Positions 45,084-53,453 of a DNA stretch of 64,000 nt are shown here, one piece after another. The stretch is from JANQIO01 sp043585095. Its GTDB lineage: Bacteria > Pseudomonadota > Gammaproteobacteria > Pseudomonadales > Halieaceae. The DNA is taken from assembly GCA_043585095.1 (NCBI GenBank), contig CP121321.1, positions 248,001-312,000 of the forward strand. The letters are read 5' to 3'. Position numbers and translations under genes: made by a program. The notes below the pieces were generated by a model, which saw nothing but the letters and a program-made list of their open reading frames with translations, did not search any database and was not told the origin of the DNA. Positions within the stretch are counted from its first letter, which is position 1. Every line of letters starts with the position of its first letter.

Positions 45084-47600
45084 CTAGAACTTATAGGAGA
45101 ACTCCGCCGCCCAGTTACGTGGTAGTTCCGGCAGGACGGCGTTGTTGCCGTACAGGCTTGGGAAGTTACCCCGGAAGTAGGTCTCGTCGGTGAGGTTGTT
45201 AGCATAGAAGGCTAACTTGTATTTGTCGTTGTTGTACACAATCGAAGCATTCATCAGCGTGTAATCAGGCAGCACGATGCCGCCTAGTACCGAGGAGGCC
45301 ACTTCGTCCACGTAGGTCACGTTCGTAGAAGCCGTTATGGTATCGGTGAAGCGATAGCTGGCCGACAGACTGCCGGTGACCTCAGGAACACCGCCGCGCA
45401 ATGTTTCTTCGCCTACCACGATGTTGGCACCGATGATGCCGTCATACCAGGTAGATGGGTCTACGTTAGGCAGGTTGGCTGCGCCGAGGTAGCTGAACGC
45501 CACGCCACCGGGGTTAACCACTTTGGTCTCCTGATTGGAGTAGGTGCCTACCAGTGCCAATTTGTCGAAGGGCACATAACGGAATTCAAACTCAACACCT
45601 TCTGAAATTACCGGTTGGTTGTTGACCGGGTTCTGTGCGTCAAAGGAGATCCGCTCCTGCTCATAGACGGCGACCGCCGCAAACAAACGACCCTCTAGCA
45701 GGCTGGCCTTGATACCGAACTCTGTGAGCTCAGATTCACCCAGAAAGGTTTTGTTGAAAATGTTAGAGGTAGAGATCTCACCCGCAGCGCCCGATACGAT
45801 GGTTTGCTGTTCAGCGATGGTCACATAGGGCGTGAAACCGCCGGGCAGGTTGTAGGACGCACTCAGGGTATAGGTGAAGCTATCATCGGTGTTACTGGTA
45901 GTGTATTCGCCGTTGGGATCAAAGGTGGTTAGACGAATGGGGCCGTCGCCGTCACCGTTTTCACCCTCTGCGTCAACATAGTCGTAGCGAGCACCGGCTA
46001 ACACGCTCAGGTTCTCACCGATGGTCACGTCAAACATAAACGCCAGGCCTAACTGCAGATACTCGGAACTGAAGTAGTCACTGTAGGCCTCCTGGCCTGC
46101 CGGCGCGCGGTTTGCAGACTGTTGCGTAGACAGTGCATCAAAGCCCTGGGTCAGGTCGACCCGGTCAAACACCTCGTCAGTGAAGTCGTTTCCGTAGAAG
46201 GCATCGGTGTAGCGTATCGAAGGCGATATTTGGAACGTACCGTTAAAACTGTCTGATTCGAATGCTTTGGTGAAGATCAGTTGGTCTTCAACCACCCAGG
46301 CATCAGCCAGCTTGTGGAAGCCGTAGCTGTCGACGGTGGTGTACTCCTGCGCGTCATAGAACAGCTTATTGGTCATTTTCCAGCCATTGTCGAACTCGTG
46401 GAGAACGTCGAAATAGAAGGTATAGACCTGAGTGTCGTACTCGTCGTTGTCGGTAATCACCACTTCATTGCCGCTAAGCTGGGCAGTGCCTACGGTACTT
46501 GGATCAAGTCCAAGACCGAGTTGGTTAACAAGGTCCTGAGTGACGTTGGCGGTATTCAGGGGTTCGACATTACCGTCAAAGCAAAACGGTACCAGCCCAG
46601 TAAAACAGCTTGTTGTGCCCGGCGTGAAGGGAACACCGGTCGATACCAGGCCAGCCAGAGTGGATTCCCATGCGTCGATTTCCGCTTCTTCGATCAGGCC
46701 GTTGCCGTTGCCAAAGGCGCTGTCGATATTGGTGCCAGCACGACCCGTGATATACGTGCCGTTGTCGATCAGGTCCTGCGTGACACGGTTCCAGCCGCCG
46801 TTCTCATGGCCGTCCCAGCTCTGGAACATGCCTCCGAATTCCAAACGTGTTTGCGGGCTTAGATCGATATTGAATGAGCCCTGCAGAAGCGTCTGTTTGT
46901 TAAAGTCATTGTTGTAGTAGCTGCCGGAATCGGTCAGCTCACCGTAGACGTAGTAACCGGCGCTCTTGCCGCCAACTTCAGTGGGACCACCCACTTCCGC
47001 GGTGAGTACACTGCGATCCCAACTACCGGTCTGGTAGCCAATCTCGCCGGACGCCTTTTCAAGATACTGTCCGGTTTCGGCCCGCGCTGACTTGGGAATA
47101 AAGTTCAATGCGCCACCAACTTTGCTGGGGCCCGAGATGGGTGACATTGGTCCGCGAATAACGTCAACACGGCTTGAGGCACCGATAGGTGTTGGATAGT
47201 TACCCTCGTTGTTGAGGCGCTTAACGCCGCGGAAGTAGTTCTCCGCCGAGGTGCCTCGAATATCCAGCGATCCTGCCACGCCGAAGAACGACGTGGTGAA
47301 TGTGCCGGGCACGAAGTTTACGATATCGTTGATGCCCTGAGCGTTGAACTGCTCAAGGAATTCAGCGCTGATAGATGACACCGAGCGCGGTGTTTCCAAA
47401 ACGGTTTTACCAAAGCCAAACACCGAATCCACGGGTTCGCTCTGCAGGATACCGAACTCATCATTAACTTCTTCTTCGGCAACAAATGTTTCCAGTTCCA
47501 CGACATCGCCCGACGTCTCTTCAGTGGACTCCTGAGCTGCCGTCATTCCTGTCTGCATCGCAATGGCTGAAGCCATCAGCGTCATAGCAAATTTTTTCAT
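45084..47600 (-). CDS. TonB-dependent receptor
   Basis: An 838-residue outer-membrane receptor from the ATG at 47600 (MKKFAMTLMASAIAMQTGMTAAQ, signal peptide); an upstream ATG at 47621 adds seven residues. A TonB-box-like VVELETFVA lies just after the signal. The plug domain has PRSVSSISAEFLEQFNAQGI, RGTSAENYFRG and VDVIRGPMSPISGPSKVGGALNF; the beta-barrel ends with the terminal aromatic SYKF. It imports a large or scarce ligand with energy from TonB. The ABC importer and 8-oxoguanine-deaminase-like gene follow on the same strand, so a purine-like ligand is proposed. An inverted repeat (47714-47729) lies 113 bp upstream. Confidence 0.93.
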   Translation of the reverse strand: MKKFAMTLMASAIAMQTGMTAAQESTEETSGDVVELETFVAEEEVNDEFGILQSEPVDSVFGFGKTVLETPRSVSSISAEFLEQFNAQGINDIVNFVPGTFTTSFFGVAGSLDIRGTSAENYFRGVKRLNNEGNYPTPIGASSRVDVIRGPMSPISGPSKVGGALNFIPKSARAETGQYLEKASGEIGYQTGSWDRSVLTAEVGGPTEVGGKSAGYYVYGELTDSGSYYNNDFNKQTLLQGSFNIDLSPQTRLEFGGMFQSWDGHENGGWNRVTQDLIDNGTYITGRAGTNIDSAFGNGNGLIEEAEIDAWESTLAGLVSTGVPFTPGTTSCFTGLVPFCFDGNVEPLNTANVTQDLVNQLGLGLDPSTVGTAQLSGNEVVITDNDEYDTQVYTFYFDVLHEFDNGWKMTNKLFYDAQEYTTVDSYGFHKLADAWVVEDQLIFTKAFESDSFNGTFQISPSIRYTDAFYGNDFTDEVFDRVDLTQGFDALSTQQSANRAPAGQEAYSDYFSSEYLQLGLAFMFDVTIGENLSVLAGARYDYVDAEGENGDGDGPIRLTTFDPNGEYTTSNTDDSFTYTLSASYNLPGGFTPYVTIAEQQTIVSGAAGEISTSNIFNKTFLGESELTEFGIKASLLEGRLFAAVAVYEQERISFDAQNPVNNQPVISEGVEFEFRYVPFDKLALVGTYSNQETKVVNPGGVAFSYLGAANLPNVDPSTWYDGIIGANIVVGEETLRGGVPEVTGSLSASYRFTDTITASTNVTYVDEVASSVLGGIVLPDYTLMNASIVYNNDKYKLAFYANNLTDETYFRGNFPSLYGNNAVLPELPRNWAAEFSYKF

Positions 47601-47621
47601 TGGTCGTCTCCCCGACTGCAT

Positions 47622-47972
47622 ATGAAGCGATGTGCTTCAAAAACCCCGGCGCGCGCACAAACACAAACCGGGAGTCATTCGTTAGGGACGATGCAATGCC
47701 TGTGCCAAAAATCCTGACCGATAGGTCGGGTTTTGTCAGGTCGATGAATGTGTCGGCGAATTACGGCGAGAAAACCCTTTTTTTATGCATGCTAACGCTT
47801 GCCGGCCATCTCGCTTGAATGATGGAGCGTACTAGCCGATCGGACAATTATTGTAATACCTGCCCGTTCCGGGTGCCGGGCCGCACCACGGAAGGGCATG
47901 TGTGCGGGCGTCAGATTCGATGTGTTGCACTAGCGCAGTGCGCAAGCGCGAGTCGGCGATAGGTTCTCTGTG
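47622..47972. other. Upstream region of the receptor gene, no gene
   Basis: About 350 bp hold no convincing gene. The region has an A/T-rich stretch (CTTTTTTTATGCATG near 47780), the CTGAC-N6-GTCGG palindrome at 47714-47729, and a GCCGATCGGACAATTATTG near 47834. It contains the promoter of the receptor gene and the end of the RidA gene region. Confidence 0.6.
47714..47729. promoter_or_regulatory. Palindrome site A, CTGAC-N6-GTCRG family (receptor promoter)
   Basis: CTGACCGATAGGTCGG, with a T-run after it, lies 113 bp before the receptor ATG. The same architecture occurs at 56102-56117, 56265-56280, 56342-56357 and 61153-61168, all within the nucleobase locus. The inner GACC...GGTC is the best-matching part, and the spacer CGATAG is shared exactly with site D. 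It may be an operator for a regulator not encoded here. Confidence 0.55.
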
Positions 47973-48362
47973 TTAATCCACTCGCGCCGCGACGGCCTCG
48001 ATTTCGATCAGGAACTCGGGGCGAGTAAAGCCTCCGACTATCATCAGGGTCGACGCAATCTCGCGGCCAGACAGGCGTTTATCACGCACGGCCATGTATT
48101 CAGGGAAGGCTGCGCGCTCGGTAACAAAAGTGCGAAGCTGCACCAGATCTGCCAGCGTCATATCCGCCTCATTCAGGATGGACTCTATGGCGTCAAAGCA
48201 GAGTTCGGCCTGTGCAGCGACGCCTTCCGGTATGGCACCCTTTTTGCTTATTCCTAACTGGCCTGAACTGATTGCAATGCGCGCACCGGGAGGAATCTCA
48301 AAGCCATGGGCATAGTGGCCGAAAGGCGGATGGATGTCGGTGGGGTTGTCGAGTTTTGGCAC
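47973..48362 (-). CDS. RidA/YjgF family protein
   Basis: A 129-residue RidA-fold protein. AIDGHYAHGFE-like start, IAISSGQLGISKKGAIPEGV, LQLRTFVTERA-like and the C-terminal GGFTRPEFLIEIEAVAARV match the family, and the Arg in GFTRPEFLIEIEA is at the position of the RidA catalytic Arg. RidA proteins hydrolyse reactive enamine/imine intermediates made by amino-acid, and some pyrimidine and purine, catabolic enzymes. Its place in a nucleobase locus fits the role of RutC-type proteins in clearing reactive carbamate or aminoacrylate products. Single gene on its strand. Confidence 0.9.
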   Translation of the reverse strand: MPKLDNPTDIHPPFGHYAHGFEIPPGARIAISSGQLGISKKGAIPEGVAAQAELCFDAIESILNEADMTLADLVQLRTFVTERAAFPEYMAVRDKRLSGREIASTLMIVGGFTRPEFLIEIEAVAARVD

Positions 48363-48530
48363 GGCTAATGCTCCTTCCTGGCCACGAATGCATGCTTGGA
48401 TGTCATTTTACGGTCTCAGTTTTGTGGCGGACCGGCAAGCACGACAGTAAAAATGAAGAGTTGAAGGCAAAATACGATTACGATTAGAGCGGTGCCTTTG
48501 CGTAACAGGCCGGTCTTAGCGAGAATTATT

Positions 48531-48574
48531 GAGAGTTGGCCGAGGGTTAGCCGAGAGTTAGCTGAGAGCAGGCC
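48531..48574 (+). repeat. Tandem 11-bp repeat, four imperfect copies
   Basis: GAGAGTTGGCC, GAGGGTTAGCC, GAGAGTTAGCT and GAGAGCAGGCC follow one another without gaps, with a partial fifth unit (AAGAGCT) after. They lie about 100 bp before the creatininase-family gene, in a gap of 314 bp (48363-48676) that holds nothing else recognisable. The 11-bp period is close to one DNA helical turn, so phased binding or bending is possible. Confidence 0.6.
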
Positions 48575-48676
48575 AAGAGCTGCTTTCGATAGTATGGATA
48601 CACAAAGCGAAATATTAATGCGCACAGGCCCGACAAGCATGGGCACTGCGCACACTACTGCGGGGGCAGTTATACG

Positions 48677-49474
48677 ATGCGTTTATGGCAGGATTTGAGT
48701 ACCGATGAATTTGCAGAACTGGACCCGGAGCGGACCGTTGCCTTGCTTCCCGTGGGGGCAATAGAGCAGCACGGCCCGCACCTTCCGGTCAGCACAGATG
48801 CGACGATCGCATCTTCCTTGTGTGCCGCCGCAGGCGAGCTGGTATCGGACGATGTGCCCTTGTTGATTATGCCCACTCAGGATATCGGCAAGTCCACAGA
48901 ACACATCCAGTACGAAGGAACGCTTACCCATACGGCGGAAACACTGCTAAGTAGCTGGATGGAGATCGGCGAAAGCGTTGCGCGCTCCGGTATTCGCAAG
49001 TTGATGTTCTTTAATGCCCACGGTGGCCAGCCGCAGGTCATGGAAATTTGCTGTCGAGAGCTGCGCGTTAAATGCAAGATGATGGCGGTTGGCTGCAGCG
49101 GCTGGACTTTTGGTTCACCGGACGCGGATGTGCCTGCGGATGAGGTGCGACATGGCATCCATGCCGGTACGGTCGAAACCTCGATGATGCTTCATCTTCG
49201 CCCCGATCTGGTGAAAATGGACAAGGCACAGAATTTTGACGGCCTGTTAGCCGACGTTGAAGCGGACTACGAGCACCTGCGCGTATTGGGTAGTACCTAT
49301 ATGGGCTGGATCTCTAATGACCTGCATCCCGCTGGCTGTTCCGGCGACGCGACCAAAGCGACAGCAGAGCTGGGCAAACTGTACTGCGATCATTATATAA
49401 AGGGTTTAGCCAAGCTAATCGCTGAAGTATCCGAGTATCCGCTCTCCAGATTACGCGATCGCGAGGACTGGTAA
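48677..49474 (+). CDS. Creatininase-family amidohydrolase
   Basis: A 265-residue cyclic-amide hydrolase. VALLPVGAIEQHGPHLPVSTDA (first metal Glu and His, and Asp), MFFNAHGGQPQVM (His-Gly-Gly) and GIHAGTVETSMMLHLRP (Glu) are the metal-site motifs of the family. Members hydrolyse cyclic amides such as creatinine, or act on cyclic carbonyl compounds in cofactor pathways. In this locus a hydantoin- or ureide-like ring is a reasonable guess. The ATG at 48677 has only a weak ribosome site (GGGGG). It is followed with no gap by the cytochrome c gene. Confidence 0.88.
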   Translation: MRLWQDLSTDEFAELDPERTVALLPVGAIEQHGPHLPVSTDATIASSLCAAAGELVSDDVPLLIMPTQDIGKSTEHIQYEGTLTHTAETLLSSWMEIGESVARSGIRKLMFFNAHGGQPQVMEICCRELRVKCKMMAVGCSGWTFGSPDADVPADEVRHGIHAGTVETSMMLHLRPDLVKMDKAQNFDGLLADVEADYEHLRVLGSTYMGWISNDLHPAGCSGDATKATAELGKLYCDHYIKGLAKLIAEVSEYPLSRLRDREDW

Positions 49475-49498
49475 GTGTTAAAGGTTTCGGCGGTGTGC

Positions 49499-50377
49499 AT
49501 GCGTTCGGCCATAGCTGGATTCGGTTTGCTACTGGCAGTGTTAGCTAGCGCCGCGCTTGCAGCATCTACACAGACGAACAAACACTTATTGCTAGAGTCG
49601 GCAGACGGCAGCTTTAGCCAGTTAACGACCGCAGAAATGCAGGATCGATATGGCCTGCAAACTATGGTTATCGACGACCCCCACTACCATGAGCGCCGTT
49701 CTTATCGGGGTGTGGATCTTCGCGCTTTGCTTAAAGATCAAGGCTTCAAGGTAGGCGAGCCGCTAATACTTAAATGCATAGACGGTTATGAAATCCCCTT
49801 CGACACCTCGGTGTTAGACAATCCTGCCGTTCAACCCTTGCTTGCGGTTGCCGATCTGGAGCCCAGTGAAGGAATCGACTTCAAGCTGTTTCAGCACGGC
49901 CAACACACTGTCGATTTCGATCCGTTTTATCTGGTTTGGAAAGCAGACGCGACCCAGGTTGATGATGCGACCATCAACAAGTTGCCTTGGCCCTATCAGC
50001 TATCCAGTATTCGCCGGGCTGGCGATTTTGCTCCCCAGCAGCCGCCTGCGGATGTACAGAGTGCGGTGCACTCTGGTTACGCGACGTATATCGATAACTG
50101 CGTGAGGTGTCACAGCATCGATAATCTAGGCGGACGTATGGGTCCGCCTCTGGACCGCAACCCCAGCATGCTACGCGTGATATCTGACGAACAGGCACAA
50201 CATTTGATTATGCGCGTATCCGACTTCTACCCGGGGTCAAAAATGCCCATCTTCGAAGACAAGCTTGAGGTGAGCGAAGTGCAGGAGCTGATCGCCTTCC
50301 TGCGCTGGCGTTTATCACAGTCCACGCCGGTGGATGTGGTGCCAGAGCAACAGGCAGCCGACAGTCGCCAGCAGTAG
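49499..50377 (+). CDS. Exported molybdopterin-like domain / cytochrome c fusion
   Basis: A 292-residue protein from the ATG at 49499 (MRSAIAGFGLLLAVLASAALA, signal peptide); a GTG at 49475, adjoining the creatininase stop, is possible. After the signal, RSYRGVDLRALLKDQGFKVG and KCIDGYEIPF resemble part of the sulfite-oxidase/YedY-type oxidoreductase fold. The C-terminal part is a class I cytochrome c with NCVRCHSIDN (heme Cys-x-x-Cys-His) and GSKMPIF (Met axial ligand). Periplasmic. The Mo-like domain is short and may not bind a cofactor. Redox partner to a periplasmic or cytoplasmic oxidation is inferred. Its last 63 nt overlap the convergent MFS gene. Confidence 0.8.
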   Translation: MRSAIAGFGLLLAVLASAALAASTQTNKHLLLESADGSFSQLTTAEMQDRYGLQTMVIDDPHYHERRSYRGVDLRALLKDQGFKVGEPLILKCIDGYEIPFDTSVLDNPAVQPLLAVADLEPSEGIDFKLFQHGQHTVDFDPFYLVWKADATQVDDATINKLPWPYQLSSIRRAGDFAPQQPPADVQSAVHSGYATYIDNCVRCHSIDNLGGRMGPPLDRNPSMLRVISDEQAQHLIMRVSDFYPGSKMPIFEDKLEVSEVQELIAFLRWRLSQSTPVDVVPEQQAADSRQQ

Positions 50378-51634
50378 AGAAAGCCCCCAGATACCTTGAA
50401 TTGCCGTGTTTAAGGGCAGGCCCATTGCGTCGCTGTGATTAACGATGCCACCGCCTAGCCCTGTGGCAAGCGCCAGCCCTAGCGAAATACTCAGGTTCAC
50501 TGCGCCGCCGATCTCGCCGTCCTGGCCCGGCGGTGTGTGCACCATAGCCGTAGTACGCGAGGTGTTAAAGGTGATTCCCATGCCTAGCCCCGCGGCACAC
50601 CATGAGGGATAGGCCCACATGGGCGAGGCATCAAAAAATAACATGGTGGCCATGGAGCCAACCCCGACGATGATCGAGCTTAAACCCAGTAGCATGCGGC
50701 GAGCGTAGTCTTCGCTTAGCAGGTTGCGCGCTGCGAGCTGCGATCCCACCATCCAGAATACTGAGGCGCAGGTCATGATCAGTCCCGCTTGAAGCGTTGA
50801 AGTGTTGCGCACGTCTATCAGGTACAGCGGCGCGTAGGCTTCCATGCCGTAAAACACCACAAAGGCGAGTAGGGCGATAACCAGAGACGCAGACAGTGGC
50901 GTATCCATCTGCCACCAACGGGCCGGCATTAGCTTGGTCAGGGGTGCGTGCATAAACCACAGTGCCGGTATTAGCATTAATGTGACGACGCCGGGTGGCG
51001 CACCAAGGCAATACAGAACAACACCTACCGCTATAGCGATGCGCACTGAGTCCAGTAGCAACCAGGGGTTACCCTCAGTGCCACTGCCGGCCAGGTGTCG
51101 AATGCGTGGTGATATCAGCACCACCGCCAATCCCACTGGCAGTAGCTGCAACAGGAACACCCAGCGCCAGCTCATGTATTCCACCAGAATGCCCCCTAAC
51201 AATGGAGCCAGTAACGAGGGAAGAATCCAGGCGATGTCCATTGCGGCGACCGCTCTCGGTTTTTCTTCGGGAGGACAGGTCAGGCTTATCAGGGCAAAAG
51301 TCAGGGTCCAGCCAATGCCGCCACCGACGCCTTGCAGCACGCGACCGGCAATAAATAGTGCCGTACTGTTGGCGCTTGCGGCCAGCACGATGCCGGTGGC
51401 AAAGATAAGACAGGCGCTGACGAATACGGGCAGCGGGCCGCGCCGGTCGGTTTCGCGGCCTGCCCAATTCATACCAACAATGCTGGCCAGTATGTAGCTG
51501 GCGATAATCAGGCCGTACTGGGATCGCGCGCCGAGATCAGCCGAGATAACCGGCATGGCAACAACCAGTACCAGTTCATCAAAAGCATGGACGCCGGTAA
51601 TCAGCAGTACTCCGGCGAGGATAGCTCGATTCAT
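50315..51634 (-). CDS. MFS transporter
   Basis: A 439-residue major facilitator with about 14 hydrophobic segments, in the drug:H+ antiporter-like group. Motifs include GMNWAGRETDRRGPLPVFV (the loop 2-3 motif D-R-x-G-R), GRVLQGVGGGIGWTLTF and ALLGGILVEYMSWRWVFLLQ. It would move a small substrate or degradation product across the inner membrane with protons. Its start overlaps the AtzE-like stop (ATGA), and it ends the six-gene minus-strand operon. Its 3' end overlaps the cytochrome c gene, a convergent overlap of 63 bp. Confidence 0.9.
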   Translation of the reverse strand: MNRAILAGVLLITGVHAFDELVLVVAMPVISADLGARSQYGLIIASYILASIVGMNWAGRETDRRGPLPVFVSACLIFATGIVLAASANSTALFIAGRVLQGVGGGIGWTLTFALISLTCPPEEKPRAVAAMDIAWILPSLLAPLLGGILVEYMSWRWVFLLQLLPVGLAVVLISPRIRHLAGSGTEGNPWLLLDSVRIAIAVGVVLYCLGAPPGVVTLMLIPALWFMHAPLTKLMPARWWQMDTPLSASLVIALLAFVVFYGMEAYAPLYLIDVRNTSTLQAGLIMTCASVFWMVGSQLAARNLLSEDYARRMLLGLSSIIVGVGSMATMLFFDASPMWAYPSWCAAGLGMGITFNTSRTTAMVHTPPGQDGEIGGAVNLSISLGLALATGLGGGIVNHSDAMGLPLNTAIQGIWGLSLLLATVGCLLLWHHIHRRGL

Positions 51635-53037
51635 GTTGATGCGAGTGGGGGTTCACCACTTTTCACAACGCCCAGAGTTTCCAGGGCATGCGCAGCCCGC
51701 AGACACAGATCTTCGCGCCACGGCGGGGCGACAAGCTGTACTCCGATCGGCAACCCCGTGGCTGCCGACGTTAAGGGCACGCTGCAGACCGGCAGACCAA
51801 TCGCGGAGAACGGCTGAGTAAATAGACCCAGGTTGGGGCGCAGCGGCTGATCTTCGCCGTTAACGCGCAGCACCTGAGTGCCTAGTAAAGGCGCTGAACA
51901 CGGCGTACACGGCGCAATAATTAAATCCGTTTCCGCGAATACCGCGAGCATTTTTTGTTGCCACCAGCGACGCACGGCTTGCGCCCGCAGAGTCCACGCG
52001 GCGGGTACCAAGCACCCTGCCAGGAATCGATCGCGAGTGTCATTGTCGAAGTCTCCCAGGCGCGACCTTAACCGCGACCGGTGCAGTGCAGCACCTTCAC
52101 TGTTGGTAATCAGGTAAGCCGCCGCCCGGCCTTCTGCTGCACCGTCTAGTGTGAGCGTTTTCTCAGCGCCCAGCGCCTGTGCAACCTTGGCGACAGCGGC
52201 TGCCGCCTCGGGGAAAGCGTCGCAGTTGAAATAGCCATCGGCTATGGCAATGCGCAGGCCGTCATGGCCTTGTTGCAATTCACTTCTTACAGGACGCACT
52301 GGCTTGTCGGCGCAGGCATGGTCGCTGGCGTCTAAGCCTTGCATCGCATCGTAGACGAGGGCGAGATCACAGCTACTGCGAGCCAGCGGCCCCAGGTGAT
52401 CCAGACTGTCACAGAAAGGGTAGCTCCCGCTTCTGGGCAGGCGCCCGTAAGTGGGCTTAAGTCCAAAAATGCCGCACAGGGATGCCGGGACGCGAATCGA
52501 TCCGTTAGTGTCCGAACCCAGCGTAAATGGAGTCAGTCCAGCAGCGGTCGCGCTGCCGCTTCCCGAGGATGATCCACCGCTCATTCGATCGGTGTCCCAG
52601 GGGTTACGACAGGCGCCGTAATGCTGGTTCTCGCCGGTAAAGTCATAGGCGTATTCGCCCATGGCGAGTGCACCGATAAGTATTGCGCCCTCCGCTTCCA
52701 GCCGCCTAATCAATAACGCATCCCGCGTAGCGGCTGGGTTGTCCGCGTTTATCTTGCTGCCTGCAAGCGTGGGCAGTCCTTCAATGTCGAACAGGTTTTT
52801 TACGGCAAAGGGCACGCCTGCAAGCGAACCAACAGGCGCTCCAGCGGCGACGTCGCCGTCAATCCTGTCGGCATTTGCCAAAGCGCGCTGTCCCAGCACG
52901 GCAGTGAAACAGTTTAAGGAGACATTGCGCGCCTGCACTTGGGCTAGCGTCCGCTCGACTTGTGACCGCGCGGTGCTTTGTCCCGCGCTGACCGACTCAG
53001 CGATAGCCAAGACCGAAGGCATTGTGTCAGTCATCAT
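51631..53037 (-). CDS. atzE: AtzE-like amidase (amidase signature family)
   Basis: A 468-residue amidase-signature enzyme. GVPFAVKNLFDIEGLPTLAG carries the Lys of the Ser-cisSer-Lys triad, and DTDRMSGGSSSGSGSATAAG with SDTNGSIRVPASLCG the Gly/Ser-rich stretch with cis-Ser and nucleophile Ser. It is most like AtzE, the 1-carboxybiuret hydrolase of cyanuric acid breakdown, and the preceding gene encodes an AtzG-like subunit, so the pair is complete. Start overlaps that gene by 11 nt. In this locus it may hydrolyse an N-carboxy or ureide intermediate; that is inference. Confidence 0.88.
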   Translation of the reverse strand: MMTDTMPSVLAIAESVSAGQSTARSQVERTLAQVQARNVSLNCFTAVLGQRALANADRIDGDVAAGAPVGSLAGVPFAVKNLFDIEGLPTLAGSKINADNPAATRDALLIRRLEAEGAILIGALAMGEYAYDFTGENQHYGACRNPWDTDRMSGGSSSGSGSATAAGLTPFTLGSDTNGSIRVPASLCGIFGLKPTYGRLPRSGSYPFCDSLDHLGPLARSSCDLALVYDAMQGLDASDHACADKPVRPVRSELQQGHDGLRIAIADGYFNCDAFPEAAAAVAKVAQALGAEKTLTLDGAAEGRAAAYLITNSEGAALHRSRLRSRLGDFDNDTRDRFLAGCLVPAAWTLRAQAVRRWWQQKMLAVFAETDLIIAPCTPCSAPLLGTQVLRVNGEDQPLRPNLGLFTQPFSAIGLPVCSVPLTSAATGLPIGVQLVAPPWREDLCLRAAHALETLGVVKSGEPPLAST

Positions 53038-53281
53038 GCCCCTCAGAGCTTACGTCTTCAGGTGTAAATACGGCCGCGCTGTCGAGGGCGTTATCGTCCA
53101 GAGGGGCTGCATACAAGAGTTTGGCCATATTCGCAGCAGTGCTTAAGTGCGCGCGTACGGCATCAATGTGCTCCTCCGGGATTTGTATGCCTGTTAATGC
53201 GGCGAGGTCTTGCAGCAGTGTCGGATGGTCTGCAACGAGCTGCGCTGGGTCCTCGCTTAACAAGTGCCTTTCTTCACTCAT
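53027..53281 (-). CDS. atzG: AtzG-like small subunit (DUF4089)
   Basis: An 84-residue helical protein. DPAQLVADHPTLLQDLAALTGIQIP, AHLSTAANMAKLLYAAPLDD and FTPEDVSS match DUF4089/AtzG. In the cyanuric-acid pathway AtzG is an essential partner of AtzE that resembles GatC of the amidotransferase. Its start codon overlaps the stop of the small membrane-protein gene (53274-53453) by 8 nt, and its stop overlaps atzE by 11 nt, so the three products are translationally coupled. Confidence 0.9.
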   Translation of the reverse strand: MSEERHLLSEDPAQLVADHPTLLQDLAALTGIQIPEEHIDAVRAHLSTAANMAKLLYAAPLDDNALDSAAVFTPEDVSSEGHDD

Positions 53282-53453
53282 GGTCTGCCTCGGGTGTTGC
53301 CAGTTCGGGCTGTGCGATTTGCGACGGGAGCGAGCACAGCAGCATTACTGTGAGCGCCGCGTAAGCGGCGGCGATTGTAGGCGAGACCGCCCAGCCCACC
53401 GCTTCACCATGCATAAAGCCAAAAAACGCCTGAATACTGCGATCAGCTGTCAT
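53274..53453 (-). CDS. Small membrane protein (59 residues), unrecognised, between the deaminase and atzG
   Basis: A 60-codon frame with ATG at 53453-53451 and TGA at 53276-53274. It begins MTADRSIQAFFGFMHGEA, continues with a hydrophobic helix VSPTIAAAYAALTVMLLC and ends in an acidic tail TPEADHE. The start overlaps the deaminase stop by 11 nt and the end overlaps atzG by 8 nt. This double overlap argues for a real translationally coupled gene; otherwise a 161-nt gap would break an otherwise gapless run. The single helix followed by a short acidic tail suggests a membrane anchor or a transporter regulator. I do not recognise a family. Confidence 0.7.
   Translation of the reverse strand: MTADRSIQAFFGFMHGEAVGWAVSPTIAAAYAALTVMLLCSLPSQIAQPELATPEADHE

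Noticed and set aside
47830..47850. GCCGATCGGACAATTATTG as a sixth copy of the CTGAC palindrome
   Set aside because: It contains CCGATCGG but lacks the CTGAC half-site, so it was left out of the motif set.
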